Of a DNA stretch of 64,000 nt, positions 36,258 through 45,688 are shown one piece after another; the first letter of the stretch is position 1; every line of letters starts with the position of its first letter. This DNA is from Cryptosporangium aurantiacum. Lineage in GTDB: Bacteria; Actinomycetota; Actinomycetes; Mycobacteriales; Cryptosporangiaceae. The notes beneath the pieces were generated by a model, which saw nothing but the letters and a program-made list of their open reading frames with translations, made no database searches and was not told where the DNA came from. The DNA is taken from contig NZ_FRCS01000002.1 in the NCBI RefSeq assembly GCF_900143005.1, positions 434,001 through 498,000 on the forward strand, given 5' to 3'. The position numbers and the translations under genes were made by a program.

Positions 36258-38017
36258 CTTCGTACCTCCCAGAGGGGGTTGGGGATCCGGACGTAGACCG
36301 ACTGGGTCTCCACCGGCCCGACCAGCTCGTCCAGCCCGGCGACCCGGGTCAGCAGGTTGGCCTTGCACGGGAGCTCCGGAGCGTCCAGCAGGGCACCGAC
36401 AAAGCCGTGACGGTGGGACTCCAGCGCGGCCACCGCGGCGCGCAGCACGACGACCTCGTCGGCGAGCCCGGACGAGCCGATCGCACCGATCAGTCCCAGC
36501 AGGTTGTTCACCCCGACGTAGTAGGCGACCCGCTCGTCGATGACGTCGTCGGGGTTGGTCGCGTCGCTCTCCGCGCCGAGGCCGTGCACCAGCGTGTGTA
36601 GGGTCCCGGCGCGCGTCGGCGAGAGGTAATAACCCTGGTTGTCGCGGTACCAGCCGCCGACGGGCCATCCGGCCGGGTCGAGCGTCACCAGCGTGTTCTG
36701 CTGGTGGGCCTCCAACCCGAGCCCGTGGACGCCGTGCAGCCAGGCCACCGGCGCGATCACCTCGTCGACGTACCGCCGTAGCCACTCCACGGCCACGGCC
36801 GCAACCGGGCGCCCCCCGGACAGCGCGAGCTGCTCGATCAGCACGGCCAGCCCCGACCGGGAGTCGGCCAGGTCCGGACGCTCGGCGACCAGCCCGGCCA
36901 CGCACACCGCCCTGGTGTCCGGGCCGAACGGGTTGTCACGCAGGCTGACCGCCAGCGCCACCTGCCCGGTCGGGTCCTCGGTCGGCAGCGGAACCGCGGC
37001 CCAGGCCGGGTCGCCGAGGATCCGGAATCGCGGATGCGCGGCGGCCAGCATCTCGCCGAGGCCGGCTTCGACCAGCCGGTACATCTCCGCTCCGCGGATC
37101 AGTTCCGGCACGAGGTGTTCCCGCCGTGAATTCGTGATCCGGACGCCGAGCGAGAGCTTCAGCATCCGCGGGGCGTCCGCCCGGTACAGCGTCCGCACCG
37201 ACGACGTGGCCGACCAGGCCGGACCGCAGGGGCCCAGGTCGCACAGCCGCCCGTCGCCGATCAGGTCCTGGACGTCGGCGCGACCCAGCAGCGATCGGGC
37301 CTGCCGGAAGTGCGCGGGGATCAGCGCCATGCCGTCCGGCGCGCGCAGGCCCCGCGGAGCCAGCGCGGCCAGTTGCTCCAACGCGCCGACGCCGGTGGCG
37401 GAGCCGTGCCGCACGAGTTGCCGCTCCACCGCGAACCAGTGCAGCGGCGCCGCGCCGCGAAGTTCCGGCGCCGCGCCGAGCTCGTCCAGGTCGGACAGTC
37501 CTGGGCGGCTCTTCGGCGTGGGGTGCAGCGGGTGCCCGGCGACCAGGGCCTGCTCGGCGACCAGGAACGGGGCGACCGGGTCACCGTTCGGGGTGGCGGC
37601 GCGGGACCGGAGGTACCGGTCGAGCCGCCGAGTCGAGTCGATGACCTGTTCGACCAGGTCGGCCGGTGAGCCGTGGGCATTCGCCTCGGTGGCCAGCAGC
37701 GTGGCGAGCACGGTGGCGTCCAGCGTCGTCCCGGACGGGAATCGCGCCGGGCCGAAGCGGTGCCAGCCGGTCGCCGACCAGTACCGCACCTCGGCTTCGA
37801 CCCGGGTGCCGGTGACGTGCAGCGGGATCTCCAGCGTGGCGCCGCGAGCGGGCACCGGGACGCGCGCCTCGCGTACCCAGCACCGCAGCAGCGCCTGCAC
37901 CGCGAGCCCGTTGGCGGCACCGTCCAGGGCGGTCGCGCCGGTTCGCGGCGTACCGGTGGTGCGGCTCCGGTCGGACGTGTCGCCGAGGAGCCGGTTCAGG
38001 ATGTCGGGTTCCGTCAC
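36254..38017 (-). CDS. NIS siderophore synthetase, IucC/RhbF-like
   Basis: This 587-residue IucA/IucC enzyme joins a carboxylate (citrate or a citryl intermediate) to an amine via an adenylate. ATP-site motifs LKLSLGVRITNSRREH and EAHQQNTLV and the YRDNQGYYLS segment are present, followed by the typical PNPL C-terminus. GTG 38017 lies in a GTGA overlap with the upstream decarboxylase. It is the fifth gene of the iron-box operon and probably makes the second amide bond. Confidence 0.9.
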   Translation of the reverse strand: MTEPDILNRLLGDTSDRSRTTGTPRTGATALDGAANGLAVQALLRCWVREARVPVPARGATLEIPLHVTGTRVEAEVRYWSATGWHRFGPARFPSGTTLDATVLATLLATEANAHGSPADLVEQVIDSTRRLDRYLRSRAATPNGDPVAPFLVAEQALVAGHPLHPTPKSRPGLSDLDELGAAPELRGAAPLHWFAVERQLVRHGSATGVGALEQLAALAPRGLRAPDGMALIPAHFRQARSLLGRADVQDLIGDGRLCDLGPCGPAWSATSSVRTLYRADAPRMLKLSLGVRITNSRREHLVPELIRGAEMYRLVEAGLGEMLAAAHPRFRILGDPAWAAVPLPTEDPTGQVALAVSLRDNPFGPDTRAVCVAGLVAERPDLADSRSGLAVLIEQLALSGGRPVAAVAVEWLRRYVDEVIAPVAWLHGVHGLGLEAHQQNTLVTLDPAGWPVGGWYRDNQGYYLSPTRAGTLHTLVHGLGAESDATNPDDVIDERVAYYVGVNNLLGLIGAIGSSGLADEVVVLRAAVAALESHRHGFVGALLDAPELPCKANLLTRVAGLDELVGPVETQSVYVRIPNPLWEVRS

Positions 38018-39621
38018 CGCGCGGCCTCCAATTCTCCGGTACCCGCTACGACGACGGCGCGCAGCAGACCGTCCACGTCGGCCGGTGTGGCGTCCGGATT
38101 GAGGAGCGTGAGTTTCAGCCAGACGCGGCCGTCGATCTGGGTGCGGCCGACCACCGCACGACCCGCGGACAGCAACGCGCGGCGCAGCCGGGCGTTGAGC
38201 TCGTCGGGGCCCCGGAACCGGAACACGACCGTGGTGAGCACCGGCGGTTGGTACAGCTCCAGCTCCGGTCGGGCGGTGATCGACGCCGCCGCATGGACGG
38301 CCAGGGCCGCGCACCGGTCGACCAGCGCGCCGAGCCCGGCTCGTCCCAGGGCGCGCAGCGTGACCGCGATCTTCAGCGCGTCGGGGCGGCGGGTGGTGCG
38401 CAGTGACCGGCCCAGCAGGCTGGTGTAACCCGCGTCCTCGTCGTCGGCCGGGTTGAGGTACTCCGCACGGCGGGCCAGCGCGGCGAGGTTCGTCGCCGCG
38501 CGGGTCAGGAAGATCCCGGCGGCGACCGGTTGCCAGCCGAGCTTGTGCAGGTCGAGACCGATCGAGTCGGCGCGGTGGAGGCCGTCGAGCAGCGGTGCGA
38601 GGGTCTCGGAGAACAGCGCGCCGCCGCCGTAGGCCGCGTCGACGTGGAGCCACGTGCGGTGGTTCGCCGCTACTTCGGCGATTCTTGGCAGGGGGTCGAT
38701 CGCACCGAGGTCGGTGGTGCCTGCGGTGGCCACGATCGCGACGGGTATCTCGCCGTCGCGGGTGGACGCGCTCAGGGCCGCATCGAGGGCCTCGGGGTCG
38801 AGGCGGTGGTCACGGCCGGTGCGGACCGGGACGAACGCGTCCTCGCCGAAGCCGAGCAGCCCGGCGGCGCGGTGGACGGAGAAGTGCGTGACGGCCGAGC
38901 CGAAGATTCGGTAGCGGCCGGGTGGAACGCCGTCGCGCACGGCGCTGGTGCCGGTGGCTGCTCTGACCGCGTGTTCGCGGGCCAGGAGCAGCCCGAGGAG
39001 GTTCGACTCGGAGCCGCCGGTGGTGACGACGCCGTCGGCGGTGTCCGGGTAACCCACCAGGCCGGCCAGCTCGGTGATGACGGCGGGCTCCAGCGTGGTG
39101 CTGATCGGGGCTTGGTCCCAGGAGTCCAGCGACGGGTTGAGCGCCGAGGCGGCGAGGTCGGCGGCGACCGCGATCGCGAGCGGCGGACAGTGCAGGTGCG
39201 CGACGCAGCGCGGATCCGCGGGATCGACCGAGCCCGCAGTGAACAACCGCACGAGTTCGGAGAGCGCCGCCACGCCGTCCGTCGTCGCACCACCGCCCGG
39301 GGCTCCGGGCCACGCACCACCGCCCGTCGTCGCACCACCGCCCGGGGTGAGCGTGTCGCGCCAGGCCTCGTCGAGTGCCGCGGGGAGACCCACGGGCGCG
39401 GGCCCTCCGCGGTCGCGAGCCCCGGCCGCGAGCGCGTCCAGCACAGGGCCCAGCAACCGCGTCAGCGCCTCCGCACCCGCTGCCCCGCCCGCCAACGCAG
39501 CGGCACCATGATCTGACGCGTTATCGGGCTCTACCGGCGTCTTAGACCCCGGTATCGCGGCAATCCGTGCGGCGGGAACCCCGGGCGCGCCCGGCCGCGG
39601 GTCAGAGGCGTTCGAAACCAC
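38014..39621 (-). CDS. Group II PLP-dependent decarboxylase (diaminobutyrate/lysine decarboxylase-like)
   Basis: This 535-residue enzyme of the glutamate/DABA/aromatic amino-acid decarboxylase family has VVTTGGSESNLLGLLLAREHA, the cofactor Asp in WLHVDAAYGG, and the PLP Lys in LDLHKLGWQP near residue 360. By position it would convert L-2,4-diaminobutyrate to 1,3-diaminopropane, like RhbB, or lysine to cadaverine, like DesA. A Gly/Thr-rich repeat of GGGATT units lies near the N-terminus. GTG 39621 overlaps the upstream gene by 20 bases; the exact start is uncertain because the first 40 residues are not conserved. Confidence 0.85.
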   Translation of the reverse strand: MVSNASDPRPGAPGVPAARIAAIPGSKTPVEPDNASDHGAAALAGGAAGAEALTRLLGPVLDALAAGARDRGGPAPVGLPAALDEAWRDTLTPGGGATTGGGAWPGAPGGGATTDGVAALSELVRLFTAGSVDPADPRCVAHLHCPPLAIAVAADLAASALNPSLDSWDQAPISTTLEPAVITELAGLVGYPDTADGVVTTGGSESNLLGLLLAREHAVRAATGTSAVRDGVPPGRYRIFGSAVTHFSVHRAAGLLGFGEDAFVPVRTGRDHRLDPEALDAALSASTRDGEIPVAIVATAGTTDLGAIDPLPRIAEVAANHRTWLHVDAAYGGGALFSETLAPLLDGLHRADSIGLDLHKLGWQPVAAGIFLTRAATNLAALARRAEYLNPADDEDAGYTSLLGRSLRTTRRPDALKIAVTLRALGRAGLGALVDRCAALAVHAAASITARPELELYQPPVLTTVVFRFRGPDELNARLRRALLSAGRAVVGRTQIDGRVWLKLTLLNPDATPADVDGLLRAVVVAGTGELEAAR

Positions 39622-40963
39622 GGTGGCGCTCCCAATCGGTCGTCGTGGCGGCGAACGCGGCGAGTTCGGCGTCGGCAGCGGCCGCGAGGTGCTCGACGAC
39701 CGTGTCACCGAAGGCCTCCCGCGCCACCGCACTCCCACGCCAGCACCGGGCAGCGGACTCCAGCGTCCGCGGCAGCGGTTCGCCGTCCCCACCCGGCGGC
39801 GGCAACGGCAGCTCCCGCTCGATGCCGTACAGCCCCGACGCGACTATCCCGGCCACCACCAGGTACGGGTTCGCGTCGCCGCCGGCGATCCGATGCTCGA
39901 ACCGCAGCGACGGCCCGGCACCGACGACCCGCACCGCCCGGGTGCGATCATCGGTGCCCCACGCTGCGGCGGTCGGCGCGAAAGCGTCCGGAGAAAGCCG
40001 TTTGTAGGCGTTGAGGGAGGGGGCGCAGAGCAGCGTGAACGCGGGCGCGCACGCCAGCACCCCGGCCAGGAAGTGCTCGGCGAGAGCCGACAAGCCGCCG
40101 TCCCGGTCGAAGACCGGGCGGTCGGACGCGTCCCGCAGGGACAGGTGCACGTGGCAGGAGTTGCCCTCGCCCTGGTCGAACTTGGGCATGAACGTGATCG
40201 CCCGCCCCGCCGCCTCGGCGATCTGCTTCGCACCGGTCTTGTAGAAGACGTGGCCGTCGCAGGCGTCCATCGCCTCGGCGTAGCGGAACACGATCTCGTA
40301 CTGGCCGGGGTGCACTTCGCCGCGCGCGGACTCGATCCGCAGCCCGGCCCCCGCCATGCCGCGCAGCAGCCTGCCGACGAGGTCGTCGAGCTCACCGAGG
40401 CCGGTGAGCGCGTAGTCGGAGTTGTACCGGGACGCTGTCCGCAGCCCGCGGTAGTCGCCGGCGAACGCCTCGCGGTAGGACTCGGTGAAGACCAGGAACT
40501 CCAGCTCGGTGCCGACCAGCGCGGTCAGTCCGCGGGCGGTCAGGCGGTCGAGCTGCGTGCGGAGGATTTGACGGGGCGCGACCGGGACCGGGGTGCCGTC
40601 GCGGTCGACGGCGTCGGCCAGCACGAGGGCCGTGCCGTTGCGCCACGGCAGCGGACGCGCGGTTCGCAGGTCGGGGCGCAGCACGAAGTCGCCGTAGTTG
40701 CCGGTGTAGCGGGCGGAGGCCTGCATCTCGACGTCCGCGGAGAGCAGGTAGTCGCACGCGCCGTACCCGTCCGACACGACCTGTTCGCGAAAGAAGTCGC
40801 CGGCCAGCCGCGTGCCCTGGAGCCGTCCGTACAGGTCGGGCAACGCCAGCACCACCTCCGCCGCCTCGGCGACCGGACTAGCGACGGCGGCCCGCGGGGC
40901 CGCCGCAACGCCCGGCCCGCTCGGAGCCGGGGCAGCGGCCGACCCGTTCGCGGTGGCGGTCAC
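39602..40963 (-). CDS. Glutamine-synthetase-like gamma-glutamyl ligase
   Basis: This 453-residue protein belongs to the GlnA/PuuA family. Its N-terminal beta-grasp part includes GYGACDYLLSADVEM and its catalytic part has VGTELEFLVF, GEVHPGQYEIVF, FMPKFDQGEGNSCHVHLSL and RIAGGDANPYLVVAG. Metal and ATP ligands look conserved, so it should form a gamma-glutamyl amide from glutamate and an amine. That is closer to PuuA, the glutamyl-polyamine ligase, than to housekeeping GlnA. It sits inside the siderophore operon with a GTGA overlap (40960-40963), where an N-acyltransferase would be expected. Confidence 0.85.
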   Translation of the reverse strand: MTATANGSAAAPAPSGPGVAAAPRAAVASPVAEAAEVVLALPDLYGRLQGTRLAGDFFREQVVSDGYGACDYLLSADVEMQASARYTGNYGDFVLRPDLRTARPLPWRNGTALVLADAVDRDGTPVPVAPRQILRTQLDRLTARGLTALVGTELEFLVFTESYREAFAGDYRGLRTASRYNSDYALTGLGELDDLVGRLLRGMAGAGLRIESARGEVHPGQYEIVFRYAEAMDACDGHVFYKTGAKQIAEAAGRAITFMPKFDQGEGNSCHVHLSLRDASDRPVFDRDGGLSALAEHFLAGVLACAPAFTLLCAPSLNAYKRLSPDAFAPTAAAWGTDDRTRAVRVVGAGPSLRFEHRIAGGDANPYLVVAGIVASGLYGIERELPLPPPGGDGEPLPRTLESAARCWRGSAVAREAFGDTVVEHLAAAADAELAAFAATTTDWERHRGFERL

Positions 40964-42726
40964 CGGGCCGGCCCCTCGGCCACCGCCAGGTCCTCGCACG
41001 CGCCGTCGGCCGGCGCGCCGGCCTCGCGGACAAGGGGGTTCGGCACCGTGCCGTGCACGATCTCGAACTCCTCCTTCTCGGCCCGGTCGTGGAATCCGCC
41101 GCCGGTGAGCTGCTCCCGGTTGAGGCAGATCCGCTCCACCTCCGCCGCGGTCAGGCCGTACGCCGTGTGCCGCTCGGCCAGCTCAGGGAAACGGGCCCGG
41201 TAACCGTCCACCTCGGCCCGCACCAGCGCCCAGAACTCCGGCTCCGGCATCCCGAGCTGCTCCGCAGCGAGCACCGCCAGCGGCCGGAACACCCCGGCGA
41301 ACACCGCGGTGATGATCGAGTGCGCCAGTTCCCCCTCCGACCAGCGCGGCAGCAGCCGATCGGCCTCCGCGGGCAACCCCGGATACGACCGTCCCGGCAG
41401 CAGGTTCACGTCCTCGGCGAAGTCCTTGAGCATCGTCCGCACCGGGACGTCGTCCGGGCCGAACACCACGACCGTGTTCTCACCGTGCGGGCAGAACGCC
41501 AGGTCGTGCGCGTGCAGCGCGTGCAGCGGCGCAGCCAGCACCACCTCCACCAGCGTCCGTAGCCACTCGCGCGCGGACAACCTTGACCGGGACACCAACT
41601 CGGCGATGAGCGCGACCCCGTCCGACCCCGTCACCAGGAGGGACGCCAGCGACCGGGCTCTCTCCCCGGCGCGGAGGTACGTCTGCACCGGCTCGCGCCA
41701 GACCGCGGCGAGCAGTTCGTGGTACCGGTAGGGCGCGTCCGGGACCCGGTCGAACAGCGGATGCCGCACGGCCACCGACGCGACCTCCCCCAGCAGGTCC
41801 ACGTGCGACACCAGGAACGGGTCGCGGGCCTGCATCGAGTGCAGCCACGCGGACACCGCAGGCGCGCCCGCGGTCGGCTCGGCGGGCAGCCCGCGCCAGA
41901 CCAGCGTGTTCCGGATCAGCAGCGGCACCTTGACGTTGCGCTTCTCCGGATGGTCGACGTTGACCAGCGTGCGGACCGAGGCCAGCGCCCGGTACCGATC
42001 CGGTGCCTCGCCGAGCACGACGATCCGCCCATCGGCGAGGTAGGGCGCGAACAACGTGCGGACGCAGGCGTCCAAATGGAAAGGGTGCACCGGCAGCCAG
42101 ACGTAACCGTCGGGGGCCTTCGCGGCGAACGCCTCGGTGGTCCCGGGGTCGAGCTCGTCGTCGATCGACACCCCGTGTGCGCTGGCCAGCGACGGGTGCA
42201 CCGCGATCCAGGTCAGCCGGAGCGTCCGGCCGGCCTCGGGCGCGTACGCCTCGGCGTCGGACGCGGTGAACCCGAGCCGGCCCTTGTTGAGCACCATCGC
42301 CGGGTGGCCGCCCTGCGCGGACTCCAACTCGACGTAGTCCGCGTCGGCCAGCGCCTTTGCCGACGGGAGGTTCCGGCGGAGCAGCGCGTCCGCCGACCAC
42401 GTGGCGACGAGTTCGCGGAGCGCCTCGGCGGTCGTCGGGCCGTCCAGCCCCAGCACGGACCGCGCATCAACGAGGAACTCCATCGGATCGGCCGCGGGCC
42501 GCCCGTTGCGGAGCACCGACGCCGGGTCGATGCGCCAGCTCTCGAACCCGCCGCGGGTGGCCGTGAACGTGTATTCGACGTCGTCCGCGAGCGCCACCCG
42601 ATACCGCTGTTCACCGAGCGCTTCCGGACGCAGCAGATCCTCGTAGGACAGTTCGGCGAGCGCTCGGACCAGCAGCGCGTGCCCGGCGTCGCGCCAGGCG
42701 ATGTCGACGGGGGGTGGGGACGTCAT
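40960..42726 (-). CDS. NIS siderophore synthetase, IucA/RhbC-like
   Basis: This 588-residue IucA/IucC enzyme shows NVKVPLLIRNTLVWRGLPAE, HDLAFCPHGENTVVVFG and MLKDFAEDVNLLPGR, the ATP- and carboxylate-binding motifs of the family, plus LNREQLTGGGFHDRAE and a PNPL tail. It is the second NIS synthetase of the operon and probably starts citrate condensation. ATG 42726 has GGAGAAGG upstream. Its stop overlaps the glutamyl ligase start. Confidence 0.9.
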   Translation of the reverse strand: MTSPPPVDIAWRDAGHALLVRALAELSYEDLLRPEALGEQRYRVALADDVEYTFTATRGGFESWRIDPASVLRNGRPAADPMEFLVDARSVLGLDGPTTAEALRELVATWSADALLRRNLPSAKALADADYVELESAQGGHPAMVLNKGRLGFTASDAEAYAPEAGRTLRLTWIAVHPSLASAHGVSIDDELDPGTTEAFAAKAPDGYVWLPVHPFHLDACVRTLFAPYLADGRIVVLGEAPDRYRALASVRTLVNVDHPEKRNVKVPLLIRNTLVWRGLPAEPTAGAPAVSAWLHSMQARDPFLVSHVDLLGEVASVAVRHPLFDRVPDAPYRYHELLAAVWREPVQTYLRAGERARSLASLLVTGSDGVALIAELVSRSRLSAREWLRTLVEVVLAAPLHALHAHDLAFCPHGENTVVVFGPDDVPVRTMLKDFAEDVNLLPGRSYPGLPAEADRLLPRWSEGELAHSIITAVFAGVFRPLAVLAAEQLGMPEPEFWALVRAEVDGYRARFPELAERHTAYGLTAAEVERICLNREQLTGGGFHDRAEKEEFEIVHGTVPNPLVREAGAPADGACEDLAVAEGPAR

Positions 42727-42853
42727 CGGCGACCTTCTCCAGTCACGCGGTAGTGGTCTTCGGTGTCCGGGGAGCCTGCAGCGTCGCAGGTCAACGGATG
42801 TGGTGGGCAGCGCAAGCGCCACCCCCTACCCTCTCTCGGACGGGCCCGAACGG

Positions 42854-44191
42854 TCAGGCTGCCGCGCGAAGAGCGTCGGCGAGCCGGTCGAGCACCGCGT
42901 CCGCCTGCTCCTCGGTGATGATCAGCGGCGGCAGGAGGCGCAGTACCGCGTCGTGCCGTCCGCCCAGCTCCACCAGCAACCCGCGCCGCAGACACTCGTC
43001 GCGGACACGTCTGGCCAGGGTGGACGCCGCCGGCCGGGCGCCGAGATGGTCGGGGTCGGCGTCCGCGTCGACCAGTTCCACACCCAGCATCAGCCCTCGG
43101 CCGCGCACGTCGCCGATCGCCGGGTTGCCGATCGCCCGCAGCCCGGCGAGCAGCCGCGACCCGATCTTCCGTGCGTGCGCGGGCAGGTCGTTCTCACGCA
43201 CGAATCGGAGCGTCGCCGCACCCGTCGCCATCGCGAGCGTCGTGCCGCGGAACGTCCCGGCGTGCGCTCCCGGTGCCCACACGTCGAGGTCGTCGCGGTA
43301 GACGACGACGGCGAGCGGCAGGCCGCCGCCGATCGCCTTGGAGGCGATCAGGACGTCGGGAACGACGCCCGCGTGCTCGTGTGCCCACATGCTGCCGGTC
43401 CGGCCGACGCCTGCCTGCACCTCATCCACAACCAGGGGGACGCCATGCCTGCGGGTGATCGTCCGCATGCGCCGCAGCCAGTGGTCGGGGGCGGGGATCA
43501 CGCCGCCCTCGCCCTGCACCGGCTCCAGCAGCAGGGCCGCAGGCGGCAGCACGCCGCTGTTCGGGTCGTCCAGCAGCCGCTCCACGTAGGACGCCGCCGC
43601 GTTCGCGCCGACGTCGCCTCCCAGGCCGAGCGGGCACCGGTACGGATACGGGTACGGCAGCCGGGTGACGTCGAGGCTCGGTCCGGCGAGCGGCGTCCGG
43701 GCCGCGACCCCACCGGACGCGGTGAGCGCGGCGAGCGTCATGCCGTGGTAGGCGCCGGTGAACGCGGCGACTCCGCCGCGGCCGGTCGCGGTCTGGGTGA
43801 GCTTGATCGCCGCCTCGACCGCGTCGGTGCCTGCCGGGCCGCAGAACTGGATCTTGGCGCGGTCGGCGAACGGCGTCGGCAGCGTGGCGAACAGCGCGTC
43901 GACGAACTCGTCCTTCTCCGGCGTCGCCAGGTCGAGCGTGTGCAGCGGACGCCCGGCGTCGACGGTGCGCCGGATCGCGTCGACGACCACCGGGTGGTTG
44001 TGCCCCAGCGCCAGCGTCCCGGCCCCGGACAGGCAGTCCAGGTAGGTTCTCCCGTCGGCCCCGTGGATCGTCATTCCCTCGGCCCTAACCGGGACGATCG
44101 GGAAGTGTCTCGCGTAGGTGCGGGCGGCCGACTCGCGAGCGGCCTGCCGAGCGAGAATCGTGGAGGTGTCGACCCTGCTGAGCACGGTCAT
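42854..44191 (-). CDS. Diaminobutyrate--2-oxoglutarate aminotransferase-like
   Basis: This 445-residue class III aminotransferase has YLDCLSGAGTLALGHNHP, FCGPAGTDAVEAAIKLTQ, VVDEVQAGVGRTG and the PLP Lys in IASKAIGGGLPLAV. The GAGTLALGHNHP stretch is characteristic of 2,4-diaminobutyrate transaminases (Dat, RhbA, PvdH), which make L-2,4-diaminobutyrate from aspartate semialdehyde and glutamate. It is the first gene of the iron-box operon. A 127-base gap without strong signals separates it from the IucA-like gene. Confidence 0.88.
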   Translation of the reverse strand: MTVLSRVDTSTILARQAARESAARTYARHFPIVPVRAEGMTIHGADGRTYLDCLSGAGTLALGHNHPVVVDAIRRTVDAGRPLHTLDLATPEKDEFVDALFATLPTPFADRAKIQFCGPAGTDAVEAAIKLTQTATGRGGVAAFTGAYHGMTLAALTASGGVAARTPLAGPSLDVTRLPYPYPYRCPLGLGGDVGANAAASYVERLLDDPNSGVLPPAALLLEPVQGEGGVIPAPDHWLRRMRTITRRHGVPLVVDEVQAGVGRTGSMWAHEHAGVVPDVLIASKAIGGGLPLAVVVYRDDLDVWAPGAHAGTFRGTTLAMATGAATLRFVRENDLPAHARKIGSRLLAGLRAIGNPAIGDVRGRGLMLGVELVDADADPDHLGARPAASTLARRVRDECLRRGLLVELGGRHDAVLRLLPPLIITEEQADAVLDRLADALRAAA

Positions 44192-44328
44192 GAGGCCGTC
44201 TCCGGAGTGAGCATCGTAGGGAGCCCTAGCGACCGAGGAGCGGAGCGGAGGAGGCGGCCGGGGTACACGGTCATGTCAGGGCATCCCCGGGATCGGATCG
44301 TGGCCGTAGGCCACGATGGACAGTGCGG

Positions 44329-44347
44329 TTAGGCGAGCCTTACCTCA
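44329..44347 (-). promoter_or_regulatory. IdeR/DmdR-type iron box
   Basis: On the minus strand the 19 bases read TGAGGTAAGGCTCGCCTAA, matching the actinobacterial iron box TTAGGTTAGSCTAACCTAA at 14 or more of 19 positions. It lies 138 bases upstream of the diaminobutyrate aminotransferase and overlaps the 3' end of the type III decarboxylase gene. Iron-dependent repression of the six-gene operon is inferred. Confidence 0.75.
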
Positions 44348-45688
44348 CCGGAAGTCGGCGAGGTCGTCAACTCGGCTCGCCGGGCGCGGCCGAGGTGCGT
44401 GCCCGTCCGGACGAGTGAGCGCCGTTCGCCACGCCGGCGGCTGCCCGAGGAACGCCGGCATCGCGAACTCGAAGCCGTAGGCTCCGGCGTTCGGAAAGAT
44501 CAGCAGGTCACCAGCGCGGACCGAGTCGACCGTGACGCCACGAGCCAACACGTCCTCCGGAGTACACAGTTCACCGGAGACCGTCACCGCCGCCCGCTCG
44601 ACGCCGGGCCGCGGCAACCCGACCGGCCAGTCGTCCACTGGCAGCACGGCGAAATTGTGACGGATCTCCCACGATATCGGAAGTTGAAAGTGGTTGATAC
44701 CGCCCCGGACGACGACGAACACCTCGCCATAGGAACGTTTGACGTCGACGACCTCGGTTGCGTACCAGCCCACCGGCCCGGCCATCCAGCGGCCGGGCTC
44801 GAGGATCAGCTCGACGTCCTCCGGCAGCGGCAGCGCGGCGAGCGCCGCCCCGAACGTCTCGACGTCGAACTCCGGCCCCGGCTCGAACGGGATGCCCAGG
44901 CCGCCACCGACGTCGACCGCCCGCAGCCGGAGGCCGTGTTCGTCGGCGGTGCGGACCGCCCACTCCACGGCTCCGCGCACGTAGTCCGCGTGCAGGTCCG
45001 CGTCCATGTTCCCGCTCACCGCATGCAGGTGAAATCCAATGAAGCGGACGCCAGGGAGCGAGCCGAGCGCCCGGAGGGCGTCCGGGATCTCGGCTTCAGG
45101 GATCCCGAACGGGCTGGGCACGCCGCCCATCGTCAGGCCGGTGGCGCGGGCGACCTCGACGGGCGACCTCTGCGGGTTGACGCGCAGCGCGACCGGCACC
45201 TCCCGGCCGGGCGCGTGCCGACCGGCGGCGACCGCTGCCCGCGATAGTCGGTGCAGCTCGAGCACGCTCTCAACGTTCACCACGACCGCACCGTCGGGGG
45301 CGTCGGGGCCGACCAGGCCGGCGAGCATCGTCGAATTCTTGGCCGGTCCGCTGACGACGAGCCGCGGTCTCACCTCAGCTTTCGCCGCGGCAGCGAGCGC
45401 GAGCCGGGCCTCGGCGACCGAGGCCACCTCGAAGCCGTGCACGACCTCGGCGAGCGCTCCGAGTAGCGGCGAGAACGAGTTCGCCTTGACCGCGTAGCAG
45501 ACCTTGGCCGCGGCCGGCAGTGCCGTGACCAGGCGGGTGGCTCGCTCCTGGGCTGCCGAGAGGTCGTACAGATAACCGCCGACGGGTTCGCCGGAACCAC
45601 GCGAGGCGAGCGCTGCGGCTCGCACGGCGGTCGGAACCGCGTCGGCCGGTAGTGCGCTGGCGCCCTCGAACGACCGGGGCAGTTCCAC
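44345..45688 (-). CDS. Type III PLP-dependent decarboxylase (SbnH/PvsE/diaminopimelate-type)
   Basis: This 447-residue alanine-racemase-fold decarboxylase carries the PLP Lys in CYAVKANSFSP (near residue 66), HLHAVSGNMD, VDVGGGLGIPFE, ILEPGRWMAG and the partner-subunit Cys in SGELCTPEDVLA. In siderophore pathways this family (SbnH of staphyloferrin B, PvsE of vibrioferrin) decarboxylates amino-acid adducts of citrate. Its own promoter region contains no iron box that I can see, and the iron box at 44329 is at its 3' end, so it may be expressed separately from the operon beyond. Confidence 0.85.
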   Translation of the reverse strand: MELPRSFEGASALPADAVPTAVRAAALASRGSGEPVGGYLYDLSAAQERATRLVTALPAAAKVCYAVKANSFSPLLGALAEVVHGFEVASVAEARLALAAAAKAEVRPRLVVSGPAKNSTMLAGLVGPDAPDGAVVVNVESVLELHRLSRAAVAAGRHAPGREVPVALRVNPQRSPVEVARATGLTMGGVPSPFGIPEAEIPDALRALGSLPGVRFIGFHLHAVSGNMDADLHADYVRGAVEWAVRTADEHGLRLRAVDVGGGLGIPFEPGPEFDVETFGAALAALPLPEDVELILEPGRWMAGPVGWYATEVVDVKRSYGEVFVVVRGGINHFQLPISWEIRHNFAVLPVDDWPVGLPRPGVERAAVTVSGELCTPEDVLARGVTVDSVRAGDLLIFPNAGAYGFEFAMPAFLGQPPAWRTALTRPDGHAPRPRPASRVDDLADFR

